Assembly: GCA_036276235.1 (NCBI GenBank)
Contig: DATBDZ010000272.1
Location: 1 to 6,675 of the forward strand
Reading direction: 5' to 3'
DNA from: JANWHF01 sp036276235
GTDB taxonomy: Bacteria; Planctomycetota; Phycisphaerae; Tepidisphaerales; Tepidisphaeraceae
DNA length: 6,675 nucleotides
Position numbers and translations under genes: made by a program. The notes beneath the pieces are model-generated. The model made no database searches. It was given only the letters and a program-made list of their open reading frames with translations, and was not told where the DNA came from. Positions 1-6,550 of the stretch are shown one piece after another; the stretch's first letter is position 1; every line of letters begins with the position of its first letter.

Positions 1-2829
1 TGGGCTCATTGGGGCTTGGCCGCGGTGCATGCCGTTCATCTGATTTTGGAAGCTGCCGGGCTCGACGGCGTTTGGCGTGAGCTTTGTGCCTCTCAGCTCA
101 TCGTCCGACATCTTCTGCAAAATCTCCGGCTGCTGCGCGACGTGCGGCGTCAGGAAGATCAGCAACTCAGTCTTGGTCTTGCTTGTCTGCGTTCGGCGGA
201 AAAGAAATCCGACGCCGGGGATGTCACCCAGCAGCGGGATTTTGCTGATGGTTTCGGTCTTGCGGTCTTCCATTAAGCCGCCGATCACTACTGTCTGATT
301 ATTCATCACGCCGATGCGGCTCTGGGCGGAGCGCTTGGAGATGACCGGCGCCGACGTGGTGTTGGAAATCGGCACGGTCTGAGCCGTCAGTTGCTGCACT
401 TCTTCATCGACATCGAGAATCACCAGGCCATCGGGGTTGATATGCGGCGTGACCGACAAATCCAAACCGATGTCGCGGTTCTGAATCGTGTTGATCAACT
501 GGCCCGAGTCAGTCACCTGCGAGCTGGTGACGAACGGAACGTTTGATCCAATGAAAATGTCCGCCAGTTGGTTATCACTGGCCAGGATGTACGGGCGCGA
601 AAGCACATCGAGCCGATCTTGGGTCGCAAGGGCATGGAGCGTCGCGTTCAGATTTGATTCCATAATCCTGACGAACACTCCGGTGCTGGGCACGCCGAAG
701 ACCTGGGCGGCGGTCTGGCCCTGGCCGCTGGGACGCTGATTCAGGATCGAGAAATCGAGGCCAAGATCAGCCGAGTTATCGTGCGTCACTTCGGCAACGA
801 GAACCTTGATGAGCACCTGCGGCACCGGTCGATCCAGATCGTCGATGATCATCCGTACCTGTTTCTCATACTTGCTGGCGGTGGTGACCATCAGCGAGTT
901 GGTGTCCGGATCGGCGACGACAAACACCTCGCCGGTCAGCTCATTGACGGCGTGCGCGATATTCGGCGACATGCCGGGCATGCCGTTACGGTTGCGGCGG
1001 TTATTGTTGTTATTGTTTCGGTTGTTATTGCGATTGTTGTTATTGCCGTTAAGGCCGTTGTTGCCGTTGCCGTTGCCGTTATCGGGGCCGAAGCGATTTT
1101 GATTCTGTTGGTTGGGGTTTTGGTTTTGCCCGTTGTTCTGGCCATTGTTCTGGTTGGGCGTATTGATGTTTCCAAAGAGAACGTTGAGCACATATTCCAG
1201 GTTCGCCGCCTGCGCGTTGCGCAGGTGATAGATGAAGAGGGTGTCTTCGCTGGTGGGGTCGGCGTCGAGCTCCAGGATCACATCGCCGATGCCTTTCATC
1301 ATCTCCGCGGGTGCGGTGACGATGACAGAGTTGGTGCGATCGTCGTAGGTGACATGCAGCTTGGCCTGCCGCGCGGGCGGAGCGGGGTTATCGGAGAAGA
1401 TCAGGAAGGGGAAGCGAGGTCCGCCCTCATCTTTGGGCGAGAACATATCCTGCACCAGCTTGGAGACGTCATATGCATTGGCATGTCGAAGGTGAAAGAC
1501 CTTCAGCACCGAAGACGTGAGTGGATTCGCATCCAGCATTTGGATGAGCTGCCCGACGGCGGCAATCGCTTCCTGAGAGCCGGTGACGATGACGGTATTG
1601 GTCCGCTCATCAAATGCGGCGTTGATCTTCCAATCCTTCTTGTCATCACTGGATTGCCCCAGGATTCGCATGATGTAGGAGGAGTAGCTGTTGCCGGTGT
1701 CCTGCTGGACCTTGAAGACGCTGTTGATCAGCTTGGCGGTGTCCTCCGCGACGGCGAACTTCAGCGGGAAGGCGTGCAACTGCGACGCCGGGGCGGGGTT
1801 GGGGTCCTGCGAATCCAGTTGTTGGACGATGCCGTCGATCGTTTTGAGCGTCGCGGCATTGGCCATCACCAGCAGCGTGTTGGTGCGATCGTCGGAGGCG
1901 GTGATGACGGTGTTGCCGTGCCGCTCTGATCCGCCGCCGGGCATCTTGGGCTGCTGCCCCTGCTGCATCATCATCTGCATCTGCTGCTGTTGCTGCGGGG
2001 TCATCGCGCCGCCGCCGCTGGGTGATTTGAAGAACGCCTCGATCAGCTTCGCGACAGCGGCGGCGTTGGCGTGCTTGAGCTGCGTGATGTGGATTTCGGA
2101 GGTTTCGGCTTCGTGCTCGTCGAGTCGCTTGATGATCTGTACCAGGCGCCGGATTGTTGCAGATGCGTCGGTGATGATGATCGAATTGCTTCCTTCGTTG
2201 GCGATGAAGTCGGCATCCGGAAGCATCGGCTTCAGGTCGTCGCGCAGCTTGGTGGCGTTCACATTTTGAATCGGAATGACCTGCGTGATCAGCTCGTCGG
2301 TCTCGGCGATATCCTCCGGATTGTTGCCGAAATGAACGGGTACGTTTCCCTTCTTGGCCTTGTCGCGCGCCAGAACATGCAGAATCCTTCCTTCGCGCAC
2401 GACGACAAATCCATTGGCCTTGAGGGCAGCATTGACGAGGGTAATTGCCTCCTCCGGTGTGACCGGCTGGCGGCTGGTGATGTTGACGCGCGCTTCGATC
2501 GGGCCGTCCTTGAGCAACTGATAGCCGAGCGTGCGGGTGAGAAAGTCCAGGACGTTATCAAGCGGCGTGTCCTTGAAATTCAGGCTGATTGTCGATGGGA
2601 TCGTCGTAGGCTGCGTCGTGAGAACCAGCACCGACGGCCCGGTGGTGGGGCGGGTGGCGGCGTCGCGGGTTGTGGGCTGCGTCGTAATTGCTTGAGTCGT
2701 GGGTACCGTGGCGGGGCGCGTGGCCGGGCCCTGCGGCGGCGCCGTCTGCGCCTCACCCAATACGGTTGCACTTAATACGATCGCAAGAGATGTTGCCACC
2801 CAACCGGCGGCGCGCTTCGCTGGCTCCAT
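1..2829 (-). CDS. gspD: Secretin, GspD/PilQ family, 3' end beyond the window
   Basis: This is the outer-membrane multimeric pore of a type II secretion or type IV pilus machine; 943 codons are open and no stop is reached before the left edge. Residues 1-25 form a signal peptide (hydrophobic core about 10-25). A Thr/Pro-rich linker follows (30-79), then an N0/STN-like domain (80-158). Five secretin N-repeats come next, at about 183-239, 246-340, 351-436, 442-526 and 531-668; the repeats share a D-x-R-T-N-x-x-x-V core and end in a Leu-Asp. A Gln/Met-rich insert (277-300) lies in repeat 2 and an Asn-rich insert (554-616) in repeat 5. The secretin barrel domain starts at about 669 and holds the family signature VVIGGL (847-852) and IPLLGDIPGVGFLF (864-877), followed by ELLIFLTP (888-895). 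A roughly 48-residue tail is visible after it. The ATG has a good ribosome binding site. GspD and PilQ are usually 600-750 residues, so this one is large. It is the last gene of the visible set. The family call is firm; GspD rather than PilQ is a choice. Confidence 0.95.
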   Translation of the reverse strand, partial: MEPAKRAAGWVATSLAIVLSATVLGEAQTAPPQGPATRPATVPTTQAITTQPTTRDAATRPTTGPSVLVLTTQPTTIPSTISLNFKDTPLDNVLDFLTRTLGYQLLKDGPIEARVNITSRQPVTPEEAITLVNAALKANGFVVVREGRILHVLARDKAKKGNVPVHFGNNPEDIAETDELITQVIPIQNVNATKLRDDLKPMLPDADFIANEGSNSIIITDASATIRRLVQIIKRLDEHEAETSEIHITQLKHANAAAVAKLIEAFFKSPSGGGAMTPQQQQQMQMMMQQGQQPKMPGGGSERHGNTVITASDDRTNTLLVMANAATLKTIDGIVQQLDSQDPNPAPASQLHAFPLKFAVAEDTAKLINSVFKVQQDTGNSYSSYIMRILGQSSDDKKDWKINAAFDERTNTVIVTGSQEAIAAVGQLIQMLDANPLTSSVLKVFHLRHANAYDVSKLVQDMFSPKDEGGPRFPFLIFSDNPAPPARQAKLHVTYDDRTNSVIVTAPAEMMKGIGDVILELDADPTSEDTLFIYHLRNAQAANLEYVLNVLFGNINTPNQNNGQNNGQNQNPNQQNQNRFGPDNGNGNGNNGLNGNNNNRNNNRNNNNNNRRNRNGMPGMSPNIAHAVNELTGEVFVVADPDTNSLMVTTASKYEKQVRMIIDDLDRPVPQVLIKVLVAEVTHDNSADLGLDFSILNQRPSGQGQTAAQVFGVPSTGVFVRIMESNLNATLHALATQDRLDVLSRPYILASDNQLADIFIGSNVPFVTSSQVTDSGQLINTIQNRDIGLDLSVTPHINPDGLVILDVDEEVQQLTAQTVPISNTTSAPVISKRSAQSRIGVMNNQTVVIGGLMEDRKTETISKIPLLGDIPGVGFLFRRTQTSKTKTELLIFLTPHVAQQPEILQKMSDDELRGTKLTPNAVEPGSFQNQMNGMHRGQAPMSP

Positions 2830-2838
2830 GACCCAATA

Positions 2839-2845
2839 TCCTTCC
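2839..2845 (-). promoter_or_regulatory. Ribosome binding site of the secretin gene
   Basis: On the minus strand this reads GGAAGGA and lies 9 bases before the ATG at 2829. It fixes the start, and the residues that follow make a sensible signal peptide. Confidence 0.7.
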
Positions 2846-2881
2846 CAGAAAACCGCAAACCTCATTGGACCGGATGCGCCC

Positions 2882-2930
2882 GTACTCCCTCTCCCCTGTA
2901 CTCAGGGGAGAGGGCAGGGGTGAGGGGACC
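2882..2930. repeat. Palindromic intergenic repeat, family A (CCCTCTCCCC type), intact copy
   Basis: A perfect 12-bp stem (2887-2898 with 2903-2914) closes a 4-base loop (2899-2902) and is followed by a gaggggt-rich tail. The same sequence, read on the other strand, occurs at 6521-6550 with a one-base difference over 31 bases. From memory, elements of this kind are widely dispersed between genes in many bacteria. No T-run follows on either strand, so it is not a classical terminator. Confidence 0.85.
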
Positions 2931-2948
2931 GGTGCGCCGCTCGACACG

Positions 2949-3009
2949 GTACGCTTCCGCGCACGCGTATCTATCGGCTACCACGGCATCCGCGTGCGCT
3001 GAAGCGCAC
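2949..3009. repeat. Imperfect long palindrome, family B (GTGCGCT type)
   Basis: Two 19-base arms (2949-2967 and 2991-3009) are complementary at 17 of 19 positions around a 23-base centre. The right arm contains its own small palindrome, gtgcgctgaagcgcac (2994-3009). The element lies between the PilP/GspC-like gene and the secretin gene and has no coding support. Its look matches dispersed intergenic elements of planctomycetes, from memory only. Confidence 0.7.
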
Positions 3010-3041
3010 CCTACGAGCTCGCACGAGATTCGCCGATCGAA

Positions 3042-3060
3042 CACGGGCGAGACGCCCGTG
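3042..3060. repeat. Short hairpin repeat, family C (cacgggcg/cgcccgtg)
   Basis: An 8-bp perfect stem (3042-3049 with 3053-3060) surrounds a 3-base loop, 18 bases downstream of the PilP/GspC-like stop codon. On the minus strand it is followed by TTCGATC, not a T-run, so an intrinsic terminator is unlikely. It could slow exonucleases or polymerase at the end of the upstream gene. The sequence resembles a dispersed repeat. Confidence 0.65.
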
Positions 3061-3077
3061 CCACTCAGATCACATCC

Positions 3078-3827
3078 TCAGCCCGACTTCGTGACAGTTG
3101 CGCCGCGCGCCACTCTTGGCGCGGCTTGCGCCGGCTGCCCCGGCCCGCCGGGCGCTGGTTGCCCGGGCTGACCCGGCTGCGCGCCCGGGGGCGGCTGCGG
3201 GCCAGCGGGCTTGGCCGGCGGCGGGGTCGGTGGAACCGCCTCGCCGTTAAAATTCTGCCCGACTTCGATTCGCTTCGACGCGCCGCCCGGCGCTTCGTAG
3301 GTAACTGCATCCAGATCGATGTTGCGGATCTGTCCGCGCGCCACCGTCGCGCCGACGGCTAATTCCAAAACCCGTTTGCTCGATGTGTCTTCGACGAATG
3401 CCGTCAGATGATCGATCGTGTTAACCGCGCCGCGGAAGACAAACGTGGATTCGGGGCCTTTGGCCGCTGACGCGTCGGCGGCTCCGGGCTTGCCGTGCGC
3501 GAAGGCGTTGCGCTTCTTCAAGATCTCAAAACCGTCGGGAAGTTTCACCGTCGGCACCGTCGTCGGCCGACGCGCCGCGGCTGGCTTGGCGCCTCTTGCA
3601 GCGGGCTGCGCCTGCTGTTGTTGCTGCTGCATCGCCTGGGCTTGCATCGCCTGCATCTGCTCGGGCGTCATTCCGGGCGGCAGTTGCATGCCCGGCGGCA
3701 TGGCCATCGCGCCGGGCGGCATCTGCTCCGGCGAGGGTGGCCCGCCCGCCGGCGAGGGTCCATCGCCTCGAGCAATCGTTGCGCACGCAAAGATTCCGAG
3801 GATCACAGCCCAAGCGCATCGTTTCAT
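3078..3827 (-). CDS. PilP/GspC-like periplasmic bridging protein
   Basis: This 249-residue protein probably links the inner-membrane platform to the N-domains of the secretin, as PilP and GspC homology-region domains do. The N-terminus is a signal sequence (1-20). Cys15 lies in IFAC, a weak lipobox, so a lipoprotein like PilP is possible; otherwise cleavage would fall after Ala19. Residues 23-95 are Pro/Met/Gln/Ala-rich, with a Q-run at 68-72, and look disordered. KKRNAF (104-109) resembles the RxPF motif before PilP domains. The small beta-rich domain spans about 127-196 (FRGAV, VGATVARGQI, VTYEAPGG). Residues 199-236 form a Pro/Gly/Gln tail. Its ATG overlaps the stop of the upstream PilO-like gene as ATGA, with GGAGG 6 bases before it, which indicates translational coupling. 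Assignment rests on the domain pattern and on position directly before the secretin. Confidence 0.75.
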   Translation of the reverse strand: MKRCAWAVILGIFACATIARGDGPSPAGGPPSPEQMPPGAMAMPPGMQLPPGMTPEQMQAMQAQAMQQQQQQAQPAARGAKPAAARRPTTVPTVKLPDGFEILKKRNAFAHGKPGAADASAAKGPESTFVFRGAVNTIDHLTAFVEDTSSKRVLELAVGATVARGQIRNIDLDAVTYEAPGGASKRIEVGQNFNGEAVPPTPPPAKPAGPQPPPGAQPGQPGQPAPGGPGQPAQAAPRVARGATVTKSG

Positions 3828-4387
3828 TTTGCGCCTCCAGTGGCGGCGACCGCCGCATCGGTCGGATTCTCCGGCCGCGCGAGCGTTGAGATATTCATCT
3901 GCACGATCAGCTCATCGCCCGCGTCGCGCCGTGGGGAAATCTGGATGTCATCCACGCGCAGCGGAATCTTTGCCGTCTCGATGCGATAGAGAAACATCGC
4001 CAGCGAGGCCATGCCGCCGCTTGCGGAAAGGTGATAGGCGAGATTGGTGTAGCCGTGCTCGTCGGTCGTGCGGGTGCGCTGGAATGAGGGATCGACCAGG
4101 CCCGCCTCCTGCTCGAATTCGCTGAGCCGCGCAAGCAACTGCGACTCAGCGGCCTCCGCATCCGGCTTGATCTGCGCGCTCAGCTCCGCCAGCGTGCGGC
4201 GAAGATTGGCCTCGCGCGCCAGGATCTGTTTGTCGGCGTCGAGCTTCATGCGGCGCTTGTCGCGCGCGAGGATCATCGCCGCCCGCTTATCGAAATATGG
4301 CTCGGCCACCATTTGATCGAGCACGTAGAGCGCGCACGCCCCCAGGACGACGATGGTGATGGTTCGTTCTCGTGTGGAAAGTGCCAT
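3824..4387 (-). CDS. PilO/GspM-like inner-membrane platform protein
   Basis: This 187-residue bitopic protein has a short cytoplasmic N-terminus, one membrane helix (about 9-27, core ITIVVLGACALYVL), an Arg/Lys/Glu-rich helical, coiled-coil-prone segment (about 34-95) and a ferredoxin-like domain (about 112-170). The last shows the beta-alpha-beta pattern of PilO and GspM, with YHLSASG, the amphipathic helix ASLAMFLYRIE, then VDDIQISP and a final strand. It would pair with the PilN-like half of the upstream fusion protein to form the periplasmic platform. An in-frame TGA at 4400-4402 stands only 12 bases before the ATG, so the start cannot lie further upstream. The ribosome binding site is weak (only GAGA-like). 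A palindromic repeat begins 24 bases before the start codon. The downstream PilP-like gene overlaps it by four bases. Confidence 0.8.
   Translation of the reverse strand: MALSTRERTITIVVLGACALYVLDQMVAEPYFDKRAAMILARDKRRMKLDADKQILAREANLRRTLAELSAQIKPDAEAAESQLLARLSEFEQEAGLVDPSFQRTRTTDEHGYTNLAYHLSASGGMASLAMFLYRIETAKIPLRVDDIQISPRRDAGDELIVQMNISTLARPENPTDAAVAATGGAK
3834..3838 (-). promoter_or_regulatory. Ribosome binding site of the PilP/GspC-like gene
   Basis: GGAGG on the minus strand lies 6 bases before the ATG at 3827, inside the last codons of the PilO/GspM-like gene. With the ATGA stop-start overlap it supports coupled translation. Confidence 0.75.
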
Positions 4388-4410
4388 GGGACGTCTGTCT
4401 CAACCAACGC

Positions 4411-4467
4411 GGCGGGCAGTGCCCGCCCTACGGGTGAATGTGGCGCGTAGGGCGGGCATCGCCCGCC
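4411..4467. repeat. Inverted doublet of ggcgggc hairpins, family D
   Basis: Two hairpins, ggcgggc-3-gcccgcc at 4411-4427 and 4451-4467, sit head to head. The 22-base units 4411-4432 and 4446-4467 are reverse complements at 20 of 22 positions around a 13-base spacer. The doublet lies just before the PilO-like start codon. From memory, cggcgggcagtgcccgcc-type units are common dispersed intergenic repeats in planctomycetes. Confidence 0.8.
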
Positions 4468-4468
4468 G

Positions 4469-4549
4469 TGTTTTCCGAGCGCGTACCGCAAAGCATCCGG
4501 CCACTTGCACGAATGGGCCTGATGCTTCGAAGTACCTGTTCTGAAAACA
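4469..4549. repeat. Imperfect long inverted repeat, family E
   Basis: The 28-base arms 4469-4496 and 4522-4549 match as reverse complements at 21 of 28 positions, with perfect outer (tgttttc/gaaaaca) and inner (aagcat/atgctt) segments. It lies directly beside the ggcgggc doublet and may be an older, decayed copy of a palindromic element. Confidence 0.55.
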
Positions 4550-4566
4550 TTGAGGGTTGTCTACCA

Positions 4567-4662
4567 ACGCCACGGGCATGCTGTCGCAAGCCCATGCCAC
4601 CCATGATGGCACATGACCGCAGAATGGGGTGGCATGGGCTCGCGACAGCGTGCCCGTGGCGT
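4567..4662. repeat. Inverted repeat with 36-bp arms, family F
   Basis: The arms 4567-4602 and 4627-4662 are reverse complements at 34 of 36 positions, around a 24-base centre that shows no pairing. The transcript of either strand would fold into a very stable hairpin. No coding frame, T-run or transposase accompanies it. It is likely a non-autonomous palindromic element or two dispersed units in head-to-head order. It falls between the PilM-PilN fusion gene and the PilO-like gene. Confidence 0.85.
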
Positions 4663-4667
4663 CGTTT

Positions 4668-4697
4668 ATGCTTCGCGGGTGTCCACTCAGCATGACA
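4668..4697 (-). repeat. Possible fragment of a dispersed TGTCATGCTGAG-type repeat
   Basis: On the minus strand the segment starts TGTCATGCTGAGTGG and ends CGAAGCAT. From memory this resembles a repeat with the frame TGTCATxCTGAGCGG...CGAAGCATCT seen between genes in several phyla. There is only one copy here, so nothing in the window tests it. Confidence 0.3.
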
Positions 4698-4731
4698 GCT
4701 CTTTGCACTGTTGTAGTTAAACGGAGCGCGT

Positions 4732-6201
4732 TCATTTCCCGCTCTTTCCCGGCAAATACGCAAACCGGATTGTGTACGAAACACCGGGGCCGCTGCTGTG
4801 CGATTCACGCGAGTCGAGCTGCGTGTGGATATCGCTGAAGCGGCCCGCCGCCTTCATTTTTGTAGCCAGGCCGCGCACTTGATCGACCGTATCGGCGCGG
4901 CCGGTGATGTCGCCGATCATCCGCTGGTCTCCGGCGCGCGCCGGCGGGGGCGCCAGATGGAAGCCGGTGAGATACGCCTGCCCCTCGGGCGGCAGCGATT
5001 CTGTGATATCCCGCAGGCACGCCAGGTGATCAGGCTGCGCCGGGTGAAATGCCTCGGCAAACTGCATTGCCGCCACGAACGGTTTGGCGGCGGCGACCTT
5101 CGGCTCCAGTTGGTTCAGGTCTTTATCTACTTTGGAAATCTGCCGATCGAGCAGCGCCAGATCGCCGAGCATCCCGACGAGCAGCAGTACGATAATCGCG
5201 GCGGCAATGGAGCCCCAGACGATCGGCCGCGGCATGGTGCGCGGCTTGGGGGGATTAAGGCGCGGCCTCAGGAAATCGATCGCCTGGGCGCGGCCGCCGA
5301 GCGGCGCGAGCGTGAGCGCTATTGCCGATGAGCGAAGTTGCGATCCTGAAGTCGCGGCGCCGTTGCCGCCCAAAAGCGCCAGATCGCCGCGGGTCACGGG
5401 CATATCCAGGGCGCTGCGCAGGCTGTCGAGCGTATGATCGCTCATGCCGACGTCATCCCAGAGCACGAGCGTGCGCGGTGCGCCGACCTGCGGCCGGGCG
5501 TGGCCGTCGCCGTTGCTGGCGGCCCAGCCGTTCGGCAATGTCGCCGCCGCCCGGCGAAGCTCGATGGTAAGCGGCGCGCCCGAAACCGCCGACCCAAGAT
5601 GCCGCAGATAACAGGTCTGCTGTCCTTCGTGCGCGATCAATTCCGCGCCGTCGGGGCGGAGCGACATCATCAGCGGGCTGTCCAGCCGCTGCGCCGTTGC
5701 TGCACCAAGGGCTGTAGCACAAGGCGTAACTGCGGCGATTTTCAGCCCCGCGCTGCTGGTCATCGCCGAAAGCCGATCCATCCATTTGCGCGACAAACCC
5801 ATCAGCAGCACATTGCTGCCGTGCGCTGGATCGCTCTGGCCGGCAAAGTCAAAAACGACTTCCCCGAGCTCCGGCGGGCATTTGGCGTGCGCGTGCATCA
5901 GGAGCATCGCAATGGCGGTGTCCTGGTCAGCGGGCGGCAGGGAATGGGGCCGCAGCACCAACCACCGCGCCGGCACGCCGATCACGGCGCGATGTGAGGA
6001 AAATCCGTTGCGATCGAGGAATTCACGCAACGCCGCCCCCAGCGCCTGGCCCTGATCGAGTGTCACACCCGCCGGAAAGGCAAATTCCGCCGTCCGCAAA
6101 ACCTGCGGGCCCTTTGCCGAAACAGCGGCTTCAGCGAGCAGCAATCCGCGCTCGCTGACGGCAATACCCAGTATTTTCTTTGCGCGGTCGGTGGCCAGCA
6201 C
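4732..6201 (-). CDS. PilM-PilN fusion, GspL-like platform protein
   Basis: This 489-residue protein combines a cytoplasmic actin-like domain (about 8-300, as in PilM and the cytoplasmic part of GspL) with a membrane helix (about 328-351) and a periplasmic PilN-like part. A short helical segment at 349-372 precedes a ferredoxin-like domain at about 405-485. IDFLRPRLNPP (308-318) resembles the N-x-LP-x-R stretch that begins PilN, and is an argument for a fusion of the two. The first nucleotide-binding loop of PilM is usually LGIDIGSSSVK-like; here it reads LGIAVSERGLLL, without the Asp or the Gly-Ser loop. ATP binding is therefore doubtful, as in GspL. The start is GTG, the first possible start after an in-frame TAA at 6238-6240, with GGAG 9 bases before it. 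It should recruit the machine's ATPase and pair with the PilO/GspM-like protein downstream. A 344-base repeat-filled gap separates the two genes. Confidence 0.85.
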   Translation of the reverse strand: MLATDRAKKILGIAVSERGLLLAEAAVSAKGPQVLRTAEFAFPAGVTLDQGQALGAALREFLDRNGFSSHRAVIGVPARWLVLRPHSLPPADQDTAIAMLLMHAHAKCPPELGEVVFDFAGQSDPAHGSNVLLMGLSRKWMDRLSAMTSSAGLKIAAVTPCATALGAATAQRLDSPLMMSLRPDGAELIAHEGQQTCYLRHLGSAVSGAPLTIELRRAAATLPNGWAASNGDGHARPQVGAPRTLVLWDDVGMSDHTLDSLRSALDMPVTRGDLALLGGNGAATSGSQLRSSAIALTLAPLGGRAQAIDFLRPRLNPPKPRTMPRPIVWGSIAAAIIVLLLVGMLGDLALLDRQISKVDKDLNQLEPKVAAAKPFVAAMQFAEAFHPAQPDHLACLRDITESLPPEGQAYLTGFHLAPPPARAGDQRMIGDITGRADTVDQVRGLATKMKAAGRFSDIHTQLDSRESHSSGPGVSYTIRFAYLPGKSGK

Positions 6202-6440
6202 GGTGATTAACTCCGGATGCGCCGCAGGATGACAAGATTAAAGACGGAGCCGTTCCCAATAACTTACTTGCGGCCACGTCGAAAAGTTGGACGCAAATCG
6301 AGGAAAAATGTTGCTGAGGGAACGCGCAATTTCCGCCGCGCCGGCCACTCCGCACAGAGTGTCAGCCGCGGCGAAGACGATCCTCCAGCCCTCTGATTAC
6401 AACAGTCATCGAGCGGGCGGAAGTTTCAGGGAGGGTGCAT
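6202..6440. other. Non-coding stretch upstream of the operon segment
   Basis: No convincing gene lies here on either strand. Small frames lack ribosome binding sites and family resemblance. By position it should hold the promoter for the PilM-PilN gene. An AT-richer patch (about 6255-6310) is the best place to look, but no convincing -35/-10 pair could be picked by eye. Alternatively the operon was once joined to genes further right and has been separated by repeats and the insertion. Confidence 0.4.
6211..6214 (-). promoter_or_regulatory. Ribosome binding site deciding a GTG start
   Basis: GGAG on the minus strand lies 9 bases before the GTG at 6201. The in-frame TAA at 6238-6240 leaves no ATG, GTG or TTG further upstream, so the site confirms the unusual start. 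Confidence 0.6.
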
Positions 6441-6477
6441 CTCCCTCTCCCTCCCAGGGAGAGGGCCGGGGTGAGGG
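6441..6477. repeat. Palindromic repeat, family A, second copy
   Basis: A 10-bp perfect stem (6443-6452 with 6456-6465) with a 3-base loop is followed by ccggggtgaggg. It is the same kind of element as 2882-2930, with a shorter stem and a changed loop. It points toward the third copy at 6521-6550, making an inverted pair with a 43-base spacer. Confidence 0.8.
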
Positions 6478-6520
6478 TCAAAAGTTTCGACTTGCGAACC
6501 GCGCCGTGTTGCGACTCGCT

Positions 6521-6550
6521 GTCCCCTCACCCTGCCCTCTCCCCTGAGTA
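6521..6550. repeat. Palindromic repeat, family A, third copy, cut short
   Basis: The segment is the reverse complement of 2899-2929 apart from one missing C. It contains the left stem arm and the whole AGTA loop. The expected right arm (caggggagaggg) is absent and the sequence switches abruptly to gggcctgtcg. This is the signature of an insertion at the loop. Confidence 0.75.

Noticed and set aside
781..1929. Long plus-strand open frame of 382 codons
   Set aside because: It is antisense to the secretin gene, whose minus-strand frame is open throughout with clear family motifs. The Val/Ile/Ala-rich product is the shadow of Asn/Asp codons.
1691..2775. Two further plus-strand open frames opposite the secretin
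   Set aside because: Cys/Ser-rich or Arg-rich compositions typical of shadow frames, with no family resemblance.
3042..3060. Intrinsic terminator after the bridging-protein gene
   Set aside because: The hairpin is good but there is no T-run on the minus strand; repeat identity explains it better.
4411..4662. CRISPR-like array
   Set aside because: The units are inverted, differ from each other and lack regular spacers.
4400..4808. Small open frames across the repeat block on both strands
   Set aside because: They are built from palindromic repeats, overlap the end of the fusion gene, and have no ribosome binding site or domain.
6131..6355. 74-codon minus-strand frame overlapping the start of the fusion gene
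   Set aside because: It overlaps a well-supported gene in another frame and has no recognisable features.
6287..6547. 86-codon plus-strand frame ending in the repeats
   Set aside because: Its second half is family A repeat sequence and the product looks like random translated GC-rich DNA.
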